A stretch of 43,889 nucleotides of DNA from the NCBI GenBank assembly GCA_021741325.1, contig JAIOYC010000003.1, positions 1 through 43,889 of the forward strand. Direction: 5' to 3'. The position numbers and the translations under genes were made by a program. This document shows positions 9,173-17,926 of this stretch, piece by piece. The notes beneath the pieces are model-generated. The model was not told the origin of the DNA and did not search any database. It saw only the letters and a list, made by a program, of their open reading frames with translations. How positions within the stretch are numbered: the first letter of the stretch is position 1; the number at the start of each line of letters is the position of its first letter. The stretch is from Alphaproteobacteria bacterium. GTDB lineage: Bacteria > Pseudomonadota > Alphaproteobacteria > Micavibrionales > Micavibrionaceae.

Positions 9173-10314
9173 GCCTTCTCAAGGCCGAAGACCAGTTTGC
9201 GGCCACCTGGCCCGCGGAATCTCCCCGATTCACGGATGACCAGATCGACACTTTCATCTTGTGGTGCGTAAAGCAAAATTCCTCGGATATCACCATCCAG
9301 ACCGACCGCCCTGTCTACAATGAAATCAACGGGGTGCTCTATCCCGCCACTTACCGTTCGCTGGACGCGGCCGATATGGCGGTCATGCTCAATAGAATCT
9401 ATGGCCCCGAGGCTCAGGCCCGCCTTGCCTCCGCCCGGGATCTCGACGTCTCCTATGAGATCCGCCCCGACCGCTATACCCGCATACGCTTTCGGGTGAA
9501 CATCACGGCGATCCTCTCCCGGGGCCGGGATTCCGCACAGATCACCATGCGGGTCTTGCCCAGTGATCCGCCCACCATGAAGGATCTCAATATCGAGAAG
9601 GAAATCATCGATGCCTGGGCGCCCCGCCAAGGAGTCGTCATCGTCACAGGACCCACCGGATCGGGGAAAACCACCCTTCTGGCTGCCGGCAACCGAATGA
9701 TGCTGGAGCGTCCAGGCGGCTGCGGCAAAATGCTGACCTACGAATCGCCCATCGAATATGTGTACGATTCCGTGCATAGCCCCCGCTCTCTGGTGGCACA
9801 AACGGAAATTCCCCGCCACCTGCCCGATTTTGCCCGGGGCGTACGCAACGCCCTGCGCCGCAAGCCGGAGATCATTCTGGTGGGCGAGGCGCGCGACCGG
9901 GAAACCATCAACGCCGCCATCGAGGCCGCGCAGACAGGCCACACCGTCTATACAACCACGCACACGCTGGGCGTGGCCAACACCGTCTCGCGGATGATCT
10001 CGACCTATGACATGGGGGAACGGGAAGAACGCGCCCTAGCCCTGATGGAGACCCTGCGGCTCATCGTCACGCAATCGCTGGTGCCCAAAATCGGTGGCGG
10101 GCGGCTGGGCGTGCGGGAATGGATGAAATTCCCCGACGAAGTGCGGGAAAAGCTCATGGATATGCACTTCACCAAATGGCAATCCGAGATCCGCCGTCTC
10201 CTGCCCCAATGGGGTCAGACCATGGAGCGCTCCGCCGAGCAGGTCTTCGAGCTGGGCCTGATCGACCGGCGGCATTATATCTTGCTCTCCTCCAGTACGG
10301 GCGGCGGGGATTAG
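9151..10314 (+). CDS. dotB: DotB-like secretion ATPase (type IVB system)
   Basis: DotB (TraJ of IncI plasmids) is a cytoplasmic hexameric ATPase of the PilT/VirB11 superfamily that powers effector or DNA transfer. The 387-residue product has a PAS-like N-terminal domain ('NSSDITIQTDRPVYNEINGV'), the Walker A motif 'GPTGSGKTT' at 167-175, Asp and His boxes, and Walker B 'PEIILVGEARDRET' around 239-252 with E246 as likely catalytic Glu, then 'QTGHTVYTTTHT'. These features favour DotB over plain PilT. The start lies inside the end of dotC, so translation is probably coupled. The dotD-dotC-dotB order is the same as in Legionella and as traH-traI-traJ in IncI plasmids; no other Dot/Icm gene is in the window. 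Confidence 0.92.
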   Translation: MATRKPISLLKAEDQFAATWPAESPRFTDDQIDTFILWCVKQNSSDITIQTDRPVYNEINGVLYPATYRSLDAADMAVMLNRIYGPEAQARLASARDLDVSYEIRPDRYTRIRFRVNITAILSRGRDSAQITMRVLPSDPPTMKDLNIEKEIIDAWAPRQGVVIVTGPTGSGKTTLLAAGNRMMLERPGGCGKMLTYESPIEYVYDSVHSPRSLVAQTEIPRHLPDFARGVRNALRRKPEIILVGEARDRETINAAIEAAQTGHTVYTTTHTLGVANTVSRMISTYDMGEREERALALMETLRLIVTQSLVPKIGGGRLGVREWMKFPDEVREKLMDMHFTKWQSEIRRLLPQWGQTMERSAEQVFELGLIDRRHYILLSSSTGGGD

Positions 10315-10523
10315 ATATCGTACGAAGGCGTCGTAACCTGCCCTGTTATCCCGAGCAAAACTAGGAATGTCACAAGATGAAACGGGAAAAGATCCTCTTC
10401 TTATCCCTATTTCCGCTATCCCCGCGATCTGCCTCCCGAACCGTTGAAATGATGAAAAATAATAATTTTTGGAACTATGTCACATGAAAAGATGTTTTTT
10501 GTGTATAAAATAGATATTATATG

Positions 10524-10552
10524 TTGACTCAGGCGCTTTGATTAAGTATTAT
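10524..10552 (+). promoter_or_regulatory. Predicted sigma-70 promoter for the 99-aa orphan
   Basis: TTGACT (10524-10529) and TATTAT (10547-10552) are spaced by 17 bases, about 50 bases before the ATG at 10603. The rest of the 10315-10602 gap is AT-rich and shows no gene, hairpin terminator or RNA that I can see. Confidence 0.55.
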
Positions 10553-10602
10553 TAATTACATAATGTTTATACAGCCTAATATTAATAAAGGGAGATAAAT
10601 TT

Positions 10603-10902
10603 ATGCCAAAAGATATCATGGACAAATCTGCGCAAAAAGCTGCCCTGGAATTTTTTGGAGACTTTATTAAGCCCGATAAAAGAGGGCACAGATTTATTCC
10701 CAAAGGGCATGGTGAAAATGGGAGCATAACTGATACGGTTAATGCAAATTTTCTGGGAGTATCGACGGATTTTGGATCCCGCCCCGCGCGTCCTAGAAAC
10801 CATTATCTCGCTAAGAGCAATACTAAGGTCGGCGCTTCCTCGCAGCATTCATCTGCTGATGAATATCAAGACTATGGTAATTTAACTCATGGGTATACCT
10901 AA
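10603..10902 (+). CDS. Small hypothetical protein (99 aa) with own promoter and terminator
   Basis: The gene is a complete stand-alone unit: promoter at 10524-10552, an AGGGAGAT ribosome-binding site before the ATG, and a strong terminator five bases after the stop. The product is hydrophilic, rich in Lys, Gly, His and Ser, with a short N-terminal helix and a probably disordered C-terminal half. It has no signal peptide, membrane segment or family that I recognise. It lies just downstream of dotB but is transcribed separately. A role as a secreted substrate is possible but not shown. Confidence 0.75.
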   Translation: MPKDIMDKSAQKAALEFFGDFIKPDKRGHRFIPKGHGENGSITDTVNANFLGVSTDFGSRPARPRNHYLAKSNTKVGASSQHSSADEYQDYGNLTHGYT

Positions 10903-10907
10903 AGCAT

Positions 10908-10934
10908 AAAGGCCCGCAGAACGGGCCTTTTTTT
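10908..10934 (+). terminator. Rho-independent terminator
   Basis: AAAGGCCCG and CGGGCCTTT form a 9-bp stem with loop CAGAA, followed by a T-run. The A-run on the other side also lets it act for the minus-strand 97-residue gene that ends at 10947. Confidence 0.9.
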
Positions 10935-10946
10935 ATACTTCTTCTG

Positions 10947-11240
10947 TCAGCACAGCCCAAAATAAAAGGGCGGGCTTTCTATTTTCAGCAGCTTATCCAT
11001 TTTTTCCAAAATCTTTAAGTCCATCTGAAAGCTTTCATCCGAGACATTCTTATCCCGGGATTTTTCCATCACGGACATACGATGCATTTCAACCTGGAAC
11101 CTAAGACAGGTATCGAGAGCCGCTAAACGCGCGGGGGCGAGATGATCCGCCATGGCGGGATCCTTACTCCCGAGCGTCTTAAGGTATTCATAGTGCTGGG
11201 AATGAACCTCGAACAAGTCCGTCAGAAAATCCTTGTTCAT
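10947..11240 (-). CDS. Small hypothetical protein downstream of rplQ
   Basis: The 97-residue product is mostly helical and charged, with no signal peptide or known domain. It starts 18 bases after the rplQ stop and is read in the same direction, so it probably forms the last gene of the rpsM-rpsK-rpoA-rplQ transcript. A short inverted repeat (TAGAAAC...GTTTCTA, 11239-11261) spans the rplQ stop and this start and covers the region where the ribosome-binding site should lie; only a weak GGAAA is visible. The downstream hairpin at 10908-10934 probably ends the operon. I do not recognise the family. Confidence 0.6.
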   Translation of the reverse strand: MNKDFLTDLFEVHSQHYEYLKTLGSKDPAMADHLAPARLAALDTCLRFQVEMHRMSVMEKSRDKNVSDESFQMDLKILEKMDKLLKIESPPFYFGLC

Positions 11241-11258
11241 AGAAACTGTTTCCGGTTT

Positions 11259-11756
11259 CTATGCTGCGGCCTTGCGTCTACGGGGAGCCGGAGCCGCCTT
11301 CGGTGCGGGTTCCTTTTGCGGGGCTTCATCTGCAGTTTCGTCGAACTGCGTGGGTCCGCTATCCTGCCCCTTGGCCTGGGGATCCCGGTCGACCAGCTCG
11401 ATGATGGCCATGGGCGCGGCATCACCATAACGGAAACCCGCTTTAAGGACCCGCGTATAACCGCCGGAGCGCTCAGCGTAACGTTCCGCCAGAACATCAA
11501 AAATTTTACGGGCCTGCTCCTGGTCGCGCAGAATTCCGATAGCCTGACGGCGCTTGGAAAGGGCCGTCTTTGGATTTGCAGCGGCCTGTTTGCCCAATGT
11601 GATCAGTTTCTCCACATAGGGGCGCAGTTCCTTGGCCTTGGGCAGGGTCGTCTTGATCTGCTCATGCTTGATCAGGGCCGCCGCCATATTGGCCAGCATC
11701 GCCTTGCGGTGTGAAGAGGTGCGGTTCAGTTTCCGGTGTTTCATGCCGTGTCTCAT
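11259..11756 (-). CDS. rplQ: 50S ribosomal protein L17
   Basis: L17 is a structural protein of the large ribosomal subunit. The N-terminal 120 residues hold the hallmark '[21 protein letters not shown]' region (split here in the record only for length), '[16 protein letters not shown]' and 'GGYTRVLK'. Residues after about 120 form an Ala, Pro and Lys-rich tail ending 'RRRKAAA', an extension usual in alphaproteobacteria and absent in E. coli. The start at 11756 has AAGGAG upstream. It follows rpoA with an unusually long 168-base gap that contains a strong hairpin. Confidence 0.96.
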   Translation of the reverse strand: MRHGMKHRKLNRTSSHRKAMLANMAAALIKHEQIKTTLPKAKELRPYVEKLITLGKQAAANPKTALSKRRQAIGILRDQEQARKIFDVLAERYAERSGGYTRVLKAGFRYGDAAPMAIIELVDRDPQAKGQDSGPTQFDETADEAPQKEPAPKAAPAPRRRKAAA

Positions 11757-11893
11757 TTGGTCGTTCTCCTTCTCTGTGCGCCCTCTTCCGGGCGATTCTG
11801 CGGCCTTAAACAGGTAAAGCCATTTTCACTGCCCGCCCGGCACGTTTCCGTTACCGGACAGGTCGGGGCCACTCACCCCTTCTCTCTTGAAAT

Positions 11894-11915
11894 TCTCCCG
11901 GCTCACACCGGGAGA
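11894..11915 (-). other. Stem-loop between rpoA and rplQ
   Basis: TCTCCCGG and CCGGGAGA form an 8-bp GC-rich stem with a 6-base loop, 9 bases after the rpoA stop on the minus strand. There is no clear T-run after it, so it may be an RNA-stability or processing element rather than a full terminator. The rest of the 168-base gap shows no gene. Confidence 0.5.
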
Positions 11916-11924
11916 GCATAATTT

Positions 11925-12947
11925 TTAGGTCGAAAACGGATCGTCCGCGCGCTTAGCCATTTCCTCGATATTCTCGGGCGGCCAGCCATCGACCTGCATT
12001 CCCAGATGCAGCCCCATGATGGTGAGGACTTCCTTGATCTCGTTGAGGGATTTCCGGCCGAAATTCGGCGTACGGAGCATGTCGTTCTCGCTCTTTTGCA
12101 CCAGATCCCCGATATAAACGATGTTGTCGTTTTTGAGGCAGTTGGCGGAGCGTACCGAAAGCTCAAGCTCGTCGACCTTGCGCAGAAGATTGCGGTTGAA
12201 GGGAAGCTCGGCACCTTCTTCCTTGCGATCTTGAATGTTCGGCTCGTCGAAATTGACGAACACCTGAAGCTGATCCTGCAGAATGCGCGAAGCATACGCC
12301 ACCGCATCTTCCGGAGAAATCACGCCGTTGGTCTCGACATACAAATTCAGCTTGTCGTAGTTCGTGACCTGACCAACGCGGGTGTCTTCCACTTCATAGG
12401 TAACCTTGCGCACCGGAGAGAACACGCTGTCCACGGGAATCAGGCCCACAGGGGCCTCTTCCGGACGGTTCTGATCGGCGGGCTTATAGCCCTTGCCGGT
12501 TCCGACCGTCAATTCCATGCTGATCTTGGCGCCCTTGTCGAGCGTACAGATCACCAGATCCGGGTTCATGATCTCGATATCCGCGCCGGCTTCGATCTGC
12601 GCGGCCGTGACCTCGCAAGGGCCCGTCGCGTTGAGGCGCATTTTCTTCGGACCCTCGGCATGCATCCGAATGGCCAGCGCCTTGATGTTGAGGATAATAT
12701 CCGTCACATCTTCGCGCACACCCTCGATGGAGGAGAATTCGTGCAGAACGCCGTCAATCTGGATCGCGATAACCGCCGCGCCCTGAAGGGAAGACAGAAG
12801 AATGCGGCGCAGGGCTGTCCCCAGCGTAATCCCGAATCCGGGCTCCAGAGGCTCGGCCACAACGCGGCCTGTGTTGCGCGCGCCGGAAGCTATTACTTCA
12901 AGTTTCGCGGGCTTCTTCAGTTCCTGCCAGTTTTTCTGTATCAACAT
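11925..12947 (-). CDS. rpoA: DNA-directed RNA polymerase alpha subunit
   Basis: The alpha subunit dimerises to nucleate RNA polymerase assembly and contacts activators and UP elements through its C-terminal domain. The 340-residue protein shows the N-terminal domain ('[18 protein letters not shown]', '[13 protein letters not shown]'), and an alpha-CTD with '[16 protein letters not shown]' and '[17 protein letters not shown]', the helix-hairpin-helix that binds DNA. Length is typical of alphaproteobacteria. It sits between rpsK and rplQ as expected. Confidence 0.98.
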   Translation of the reverse strand: MLIQKNWQELKKPAKLEVIASGARNTGRVVAEPLEPGFGITLGTALRRILLSSLQGAAVIAIQIDGVLHEFSSIEGVREDVTDIILNIKALAIRMHAEGPKKMRLNATGPCEVTAAQIEAGADIEIMNPDLVICTLDKGAKISMELTVGTGKGYKPADQNRPEEAPVGLIPVDSVFSPVRKVTYEVEDTRVGQVTNYDKLNLYVETNGVISPEDAVAYASRILQDQLQVFVNFDEPNIQDRKEEGAELPFNRNLLRKVDELELSVRSANCLKNDNIVYIGDLVQKSENDMLRTPNFGRKSLNEIKEVLTIMGLHLGMQVDGWPPENIEEMAKRADDPFST

Positions 12948-13025
12948 TGCGTTCCCTTTTTTCTGTCTAAATTACAGTGAATGGAGTGGTCTCTTTCGTG
13001 AATGAAAACTCAAACACCAGTCCCG

Positions 13026-13409
13026 TTAAACTCTTCTTCTCTTCCGCGGGCGCGTGCCGTTATGCGGAACAGGCGTGACGTCCATGATGGAGCGAACGGT
13101 CAATCCTACGGCCTGAAGCCCCCGAAGCGCCGATTCCCTTCCTGAGCCCGGACCCTTGACGCGGACTTCAAGTTCGCGCATCCCATGCTCCTGCGCCTTG
13201 CGGCCTGCGTCTTCCGCGGCCATCTGAGCGGCATAAGGAGTGGATTTCCGCGATCCCTTGAAACCCATCGTGCCGGCGGAGGACCAGGAAATAACCTGCC
13301 CCTGTGAGTCGCTGATGGTGATCTGCGTGTTGTTGTAGGTCGAATTGACGTGAACAACACCGGAACTGATGTTCTTCTTCTCTTTTTTCTTGGTGCGTGG
13401 CTTAGCCAT
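13026..13409 (-). CDS. rpsK: 30S ribosomal protein S11
   Basis: S11 forms part of the platform of the small ribosomal subunit near the mRNA exit. The 127-residue sequence has '[18 protein letters not shown]', '[18 protein letters not shown]' and the conserved C-terminal '[18 protein letters not shown]'. Length and motifs are normal. It lies 19 bases after rpsM and before rpoA, in the usual alpha-operon order. Confidence 0.98.
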   Translation of the reverse strand: MAKPRTKKKEKKNISSGVVHVNSTYNNTQITISDSQGQVISWSSAGTMGFKGSRKSTPYAAQMAAEDAGRKAQEHGMRELEVRVKGPGSGRESALRGLQAVGLTVRSIMDVTPVPHNGTRPRKRRRV

Positions 13410-13428
13410 TTTCTAAATCTCCCCTGCC

Positions 13429-13800
13429 TTATTTCTTTTTGCCGGCGATGGCTTTAGCCGGACCCTTGCGCGTACGCGCATTGGTGCGTGTGCGCTGCCC
13501 ATTGACCGGCAGGTTGCTGCGGTGGCGCAAGCCGCGGTAGGACTTCATGTCCAGCAGGCGCTTGATGTTCATGGATACTTCACGACGGCGATCGCCCTCG
13601 ATGCTGTAGCCGCTGCTTTCAATTTCCGAACGGATCTGGTTGAGCGTGTCCTCGCTGGCCTCGCCCATGCGCTGCTGGAGGTCGATTCCCAGCTTCTCGC
13701 AGATTTTGAACGCCGTTGTGCGGCCAATGCCATGAATATAAGTAAGCGCGATGGGAATACGCTTCTTGTCGGGGATGTTTACACCCGCAATACGAGCCAT
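13429..13800 (-). CDS. rpsM: 30S ribosomal protein S13
   Basis: S13 contacts the large subunit and the P-site tRNA in the 30S head. I start at 13800 ([10 protein letters not shown]), the conserved N-terminus, with AAGGAAG upstream; a longer frame to 13815 is not supported. Hallmarks are 'YIHGIG', '[16 protein letters not shown]' and the basic tail '[16 protein letters not shown]'. It is first in a group that has its own strong promoter in the 190-base gap after adk. Confidence 0.97.
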   Translation of the reverse strand: MARIAGVNIPDKKRIPIALTYIHGIGRTTAFKICEKLGIDLQQRMGEASEDTLNQIRSEIESSGYSIEGDRRREVSMNIKRLLDMKSYRGLRHRSNLPVNGQRTRTNARTRKGPAKAIAGKKK

Positions 13801-13906
13801 GTTTCTTCCTTTCAATCTTTAACCGGACCGTAAAATCCTGGATTTTCAAGCCAGAACGCCGGTCCGTACACTAAAAAGCTTCCTATTCCTTTGAGGAATC
13901 TGGCGG

Positions 13907-13934
13907 ATCATAGGGATTTACAGGGATCTGTCAA
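13907..13934 (-). promoter_or_regulatory. Strong predicted promoter for rpsM-rpsK-rpoA-rplQ
   Basis: On the minus strand a perfect TTGACA (13934-13929) is followed after 16 bases by TATGAT (13912-13907), a good sigma-70 promoter. The leader from about 13900 to the rpsM start is about 100 bases and could carry S-protein feedback control, but I see no clear known structure. Confidence 0.65.
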
Positions 13935-13990
13935 GGGCTTTTTTGGTCCTCGCACGGCGCAAAACGTAACAAAGCGCGCGTTATCACACC

Positions 13991-14572
13991 CTATGCAGCC
14001 GCCTTGGCCGCCAGAGTGGCCTCGATCTGCTCCGTAACCGCATCGATGGGCTTCATGCCGTCCACACGCCGTAAAAGTCCCTTGGATTCGTAATAGGGCA
14101 ATATGGGGGCCGTCTGATTATGATAAACTTCTAAGCGGTGGCGCAGCACGTCTTCATTGTCGTCGCTCCGGGCCGCACCTGATTCATCGGCGCGACTCTT
14201 GATCCGCTCTATCAAAATATTCTCGTCAACCTCCAGGACGATCACATGGTCGATGTGCCGGTTCCACTTCACCAGCATTTCATCCAGCGCCTCGGCTTGG
14301 GGCACCGTCCGGGGAAATCCATCCAGGATAAAGCCTTTCTGGCAATCGGAGTCCTGCAAGCGGCTTTCAATCAATTCCACGATGATTCCATCGGGCACAA
14401 GTTCGCCGGAATCCAGAATATCCTCGATACGCTTGCCGAGAAAGCTCTGGCTGGAAACCTCTCCACGAAGCATGTCGCCCGTTGAAAGCTGCCTGATTTT
14501 GTGATTTTTCTGGAGGCGAACGGCTTGCGTCCCCTTCCCTGCCCCCGGCGGTCCGAAAAGAATGATGTTCAT
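13991..14572 (-). CDS. adk: Adenylate kinase (short form)
   Basis: The enzyme balances AMP, ADP and ATP in the cytoplasm. The 193-residue protein begins with the P-loop 'GPPGAGKGTQ' (7-16), followed by 'STGDMLR', 'GFILDGFPRT' and the Arg-containing lid region. It is the short variant without the zinc-finger LID insert found in E. coli, as is common in alphaproteobacteria. No clear ribosome-binding site precedes the ATG, because a heptamer-repeat hairpin fills the whole gap between secY and adk. Confidence 0.96.
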   Translation of the reverse strand: MNIILFGPPGAGKGTQAVRLQKNHKIRQLSTGDMLRGEVSSQSFLGKRIEDILDSGELVPDGIIVELIESRLQDSDCQKGFILDGFPRTVPQAEALDEMLVKWNRHIDHVIVLEVDENILIERIKSRADESGAARSDDNEDVLRHRLEVYHNQTAPILPYYESKGLLRRVDGMKPIDAVTEQIEATLAAKAAA

Positions 14573-14585
14573 GCTGGATTATTTA

Positions 14586-14637
14586 GGTGATGGGTTATGG
14601 GGGATAAACAATTCCCATTACCTATAACCTATCACCC
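14586..14637. repeat. Inverted heptamer-repeat element between secY and adk
   Basis: The left arm on the plus strand reads GGTGATG GGTTATG GGGGATA; the right arm on the minus strand reads GGTGATA GGTTATA GGTAATG. The arms are nearly complementary and can form a hairpin in RNA of either strand. The adk-side end reads CACCTAAAT on the minus strand, the same as the right end of the element before mrcA at 30643-30654. It looks like a small non-coding relative of the repeats that flank the S23-type gene. Confidence 0.8.
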
Positions 14638-14645
14638 ACCGCCTA

Positions 14646-15989
14646 TCAACCCTTCCGTCCGCGCAATTTCGCCTTCTTGATCAACCCCTCATACTGATGC
14701 GCGATCAGGTGGGAATGAATCTGCGCCACGGTGTCCATCGTCACGCTCACAACGATCAACAGACTCGTCCCCCCGAAATAGAACGGTACGCTGTATTTCG
14801 AAATAAGAAACTCCGGCAAGAGACAGATAAAGACCAGGTACAGCGCGCCGATGCTTGTGATTCGGGTCAGGATATAATCCAGGTGATCCGCTGTGTTTTT
14901 ACCGGGACGAATACCAGGAATAAACCCGCCATATTTCCGCAGCATGTCCGCGTTTTCCTCCGGATTAAAGACGATTGCGGTATAGAAGAAACAGAAAAAT
15001 GCAATCAGGGCCCCATACAGAAGCATGTAAAGCGGCTCCCCGTGCTGAAGAAGGCGGGCCATCGTCGCTGTGAAATCCCCCCCACTTGCACCTGAAAACC
15101 CTACGATTGTCAGGGGTAACAAAAGAAGAGAGGACGCAAAAATCGGCGGAATGACTCCCGCCGTGTTGAGCTTGAGGGGAATATGGCTCATTTCCCCACC
15201 ACTCATCCGATTCCCGGCTTGCCGCTTTGGATATTGAACCGTCACACGGCGCTGCGCGCGCTCCATGAACACAATAAAGGCGATAACGCCCGTGATCATC
15301 ACGACCAGGAAAAGAAGCGCAAAGAAGCTGAACTGCCCCTGCCGCCCCAACTCCAGGACACTCGCAATGGCGCGTGGCAACTCCGCGACAATCCCCGCAA
15401 AGATGATCAGGGAAATCCCGTTCCCGACGCCCCGCGCCGTGATCTGCTCGCCCAGCCACATCAGGAATACGGTGCCGCCCACGATCGTGATAATGGTGGA
15501 GACGCGGAAGAACAGGCCCGGATCAAGAACTGCCGAACCTGTGGCTCCCTGCATGCTCTCCAGCCCGACGGCCAGCCCGTAAGCCTGAATGGAGGCCAAC
15601 AAGACCGTGAAATAGCGCGTGTACTGATTGATTTTCTGACGCCCCGCATCCCCCTCTTTTTTCAGCGCCTCCAGCTTCGGCGACATAGAGGTCGCCAGCT
15701 GCATAATAATGGACGCGGAGATATAGGGCATGATGTTCAACGCGAAGATTGTCATACGGGAAAGAGCCCCCCCGGAGAACATATTGAACATGTCTAAAAT
15801 CCCGCCGCCCTTTTGCGTGAAGATCTCGTTCCACACATGCGGATCGATTCCCGGCACGGGGATATAGGTTCCAAGCCGGTAAACCAGCAAGGCACCCACT
15901 ACGAACAAAAGGCGCTGCTTAAGCTCCTTGGCCTTGGAAAAAGCACCCCAGTTGACGTTCTTGGCGAGCTGTTCAATGGCGGAGGCCAT
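14646..15989 (-). CDS. secY: Protein translocase subunit SecY
   Basis: SecY is the ten-helix channel of the Sec translocon. The 447-residue protein has ten hydrophobic segments, the N-terminal 'RLLFVVGALLVYRLGTYIPVPG', 'SGGALSRMTIFALNIMPYI', 'GEQITARGVGNGISLIIF' and C-terminal 'GFIPGIRPGKNTADHLDYI'. The start at 15989 has an AAAGGAT ribosome-binding site. Upstream on the same strand lies nspC, not rplO, so this part of the ribosomal protein supercluster is separated from the spc operon. Confidence 0.98.
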   Translation of the reverse strand: MASAIEQLAKNVNWGAFSKAKELKQRLLFVVGALLVYRLGTYIPVPGIDPHVWNEIFTQKGGGILDMFNMFSGGALSRMTIFALNIMPYISASIIMQLATSMSPKLEALKKEGDAGRQKINQYTRYFTVLLASIQAYGLAVGLESMQGATGSAVLDPGLFFRVSTIITIVGGTVFLMWLGEQITARGVGNGISLIIFAGIVAELPRAIASVLELGRQGQFSFFALLFLVVMITGVIAFIVFMERAQRRVTVQYPKRQAGNRMSGGEMSHIPLKLNTAGVIPPIFASSLLLLPLTIVGFSGASGGDFTATMARLLQHGEPLYMLLYGALIAFFCFFYTAIVFNPEENADMLRKYGGFIPGIRPGKNTADHLDYILTRITSIGALYLVFICLLPEFLISKYSVPFYFGGTSLLIVVSVTMDTVAQIHSHLIAHQYEGLIKKAKLRGRKG

Positions 15990-16062
15990 GCGGAAATCCT
16001 TTCAAAATCTCAAAATATGCGACTGATGATCCTTAAAGAAAAATGGAGACAGAAACAAGACA

Positions 16063-17211
16063 CTACGACACTCTGTTTTTGAAGTCCTCATACCCAAAGC
16101 GCTTTACGACGCGATAAGAGCCGTCTTCCTCCAAAATGCCAATATCGGGCAGCGGCACGCCGTTGAAAGTCGTGTTCTTAACCATCGAATATTGCATCAT
16201 GTCGAAAAAGACTAGCCGATCCCTAATTTTCAAAGGGGCGTCAAAACTATATGTCCCGATTACATCCCCCGTCATGCAGGTCTTTCCCCCTAAAATATAG
16301 GTATGGGCTTTTTCCCCCGCCTCTCCGCTGTTCAGAAGGGGTGGACGGTAAGGCACTTCCAGAACGTCGGGCATGTGCGTGCTGGCCGACGTATCGAGAA
16401 TCGCAATGGCCGGATCGTGCGGGATGATATCCACCACGCGGGACACCAGATACCCCGCCCCGTAGACCAGTGCCCCGCCCGGCTCCAATGTTACCTCCAC
16501 ATCAAAACGGGCGCGAAAATCCCGGATCGCCTTGATGAGAACCTCCCGGTCATACCCCGAATGCGTGATGTAATGGCCGCCGCCGAAATTCACATGACGA
16601 ACCTTACCCAGAGCCTCCGTAAAATTCTCCGCCACATGGCCAATCAGCGCGGCGGAATCCCCGGCCATATTCTCGCACAAATTATGCACATGCAGGACGT
16701 CGATCTGCGCCAGCACGTCCGGGCTCAGCTCATGGGCGTGAACCCCAAACCGGGATTCCGGCGTGGAGGGGTCATACAGCGCGCTATTCTTCACCAGTGA
16801 AAACTGCGGATTGACCCGCAGGCCGATCAGCGCATCGGGTCGCGTCGCCCGCACCAGCGGCCCGAATCGCCGGAGCTGTCCCAGCGAATTGAAATAAATA
16901 TGCCCGCTATAGGCCAGAACGGCGCGGATTTCATCCTCATCATAGGCCGGGCTGTAAGTATGGACTTCCTTCCCGAAATGCTCATGGCCCAGACGCGCCT
17001 CATACAGGCCGCTGGCGGTCGTGCCATCGAGATATTCGGCCATAAGGGGAAAGACGCTGAACATCGAAAATGCCTTGGTCGCCAGCAGGATTTTGCACCC
17101 CGCCCGCACCTTGATATCCGCCGCAATTTCAAGATTTTCACGAATACGCGCCATATCCGCCACATAAGCGGGGGTATGCATGTCCGGGGGAAGGTAAGGG
17201 ATCGTGCTCAT
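16063..17211 (-). CDS. nspC: Carboxynorspermidine/carboxyspermidine decarboxylase
   Basis: NspC is a PLP-dependent enzyme of the alanine-racemase fold that decarboxylates carboxy(nor)spermidine in the alternative polyamine pathway. The 382-residue protein starts with the family N-terminus 'PAYVADMARIRENL', has the PLP lysine K46 in 'LLATKAFS', 'HVHNLCE', 'NFGGGHYIT', 'LEPGGALV', and the second-site 'GKTCMTGDV' with its cysteine. The partner carboxyspermidine dehydrogenase is not in the window. It ends 73 bases before secY on the same strand, so read-through into secY is possible. Confidence 0.93.
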   Translation of the reverse strand: MSTIPYLPPDMHTPAYVADMARIRENLEIAADIKVRAGCKILLATKAFSMFSVFPLMAEYLDGTTASGLYEARLGHEHFGKEVHTYSPAYDEDEIRAVLAYSGHIYFNSLGQLRRFGPLVRATRPDALIGLRVNPQFSLVKNSALYDPSTPESRFGVHAHELSPDVLAQIDVLHVHNLCENMAGDSAALIGHVAENFTEALGKVRHVNFGGGHYITHSGYDREVLIKAIRDFRARFDVEVTLEPGGALVYGAGYLVSRVVDIIPHDPAIAILDTSASTHMPDVLEVPYRPPLLNSGEAGEKAHTYILGGKTCMTGDVIGTYSFDAPLKIRDRLVFFDMMQYSMVKNTTFNGVPLPDIGILEEDGSYRVVKRFGYEDFKNRVS

Positions 17212-17241
17212 CCGCCTTTCTAGGCGGAGGAGGATCTATTT

Positions 17242-17865
17242 TCAATCCCATTCAGGAGAGTACAGATCCCGGACCATTTGGACTCCACCTTCATTTTGGG
17301 AAAAATAATCCCATTCTTTCCTTACAAATCCGGCCCGCTCATAGGCCTCGACAACCTTGGGATTCTCCTCGGCATATACGCAGACGCTAAAAAAACCGTT
17401 TTTCTTGGCGAATACGGCGGTCAGGTCTAAAAGCACCTGCCCAAGCCCCTGCCCCCTGAATTTTGCATCGGTCGCCACGTTGGATATACGCATCGCCCCC
17501 GAACCCGGACGATCCGCCTGGGTTTCAACCGTGACCGTTCCGACGGGCTCGTCTTCGTGGCGCAGAAGAAGGGAACATGCCTTCTCCTCTGGGGCGCTGA
17601 TCTTGCACATCTCATAGCGTGCGTCGTAATCATCCCTGTAATTTTGAAAAAACTTCCCCAGAACAGGAACTTCACTGAGCCAGCGAGAAAGCCCCCACAG
17701 ACGCATCGGTTGCTCATAGCGGGGGTCACACGTATTCCAAATCCGGTGAAACGGCATCCAGCCTTTGAACAGGCTGACTTTCTCCAAGCGAAAACCGCCG
17801 TTCTGATCGGCTTTTACCGACCGGGTTTCAGCGGGATTTGTCTCTATATCTGAAAAGCCACCCAT
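17242..17865 (-). CDS. GNAT-family acetyltransferase
   Basis: The 207-residue product carries a GNAT fold at about 85-200: 'MRISNVATDAKFRGQGLGQVLL' is motif A with the acetyl-CoA loop 'RGQGLG', and 'AEENPKVVEAYERAGFVRK' is motif B. The first 80 residues are not part of the core fold and are rich in aromatic residues. The substrate cannot be told. It lies 30 bases upstream of nspC on the same strand, and could act on a polyamine, but this is only suggested by position. Confidence 0.8.
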   Translation of the reverse strand: MGGFSDIETNPAETRSVKADQNGGFRLEKVSLFKGWMPFHRIWNTCDPRYEQPMRLWGLSRWLSEVPVLGKFFQNYRDDYDARYEMCKISAPEEKACSLLLRHEDEPVGTVTVETQADRPGSGAMRISNVATDAKFRGQGLGQVLLDLTAVFAKKNGFFSVCVYAEENPKVVEAYERAGFVRKEWDYFSQNEGGVQMVRDLYSPEWD

Positions 17866-17926
17866 GCAGAGATCCTAACATAATTTTCACAAAATTAAAA
17901 ATTATGACAAAAATAAAGCCCTGCTC

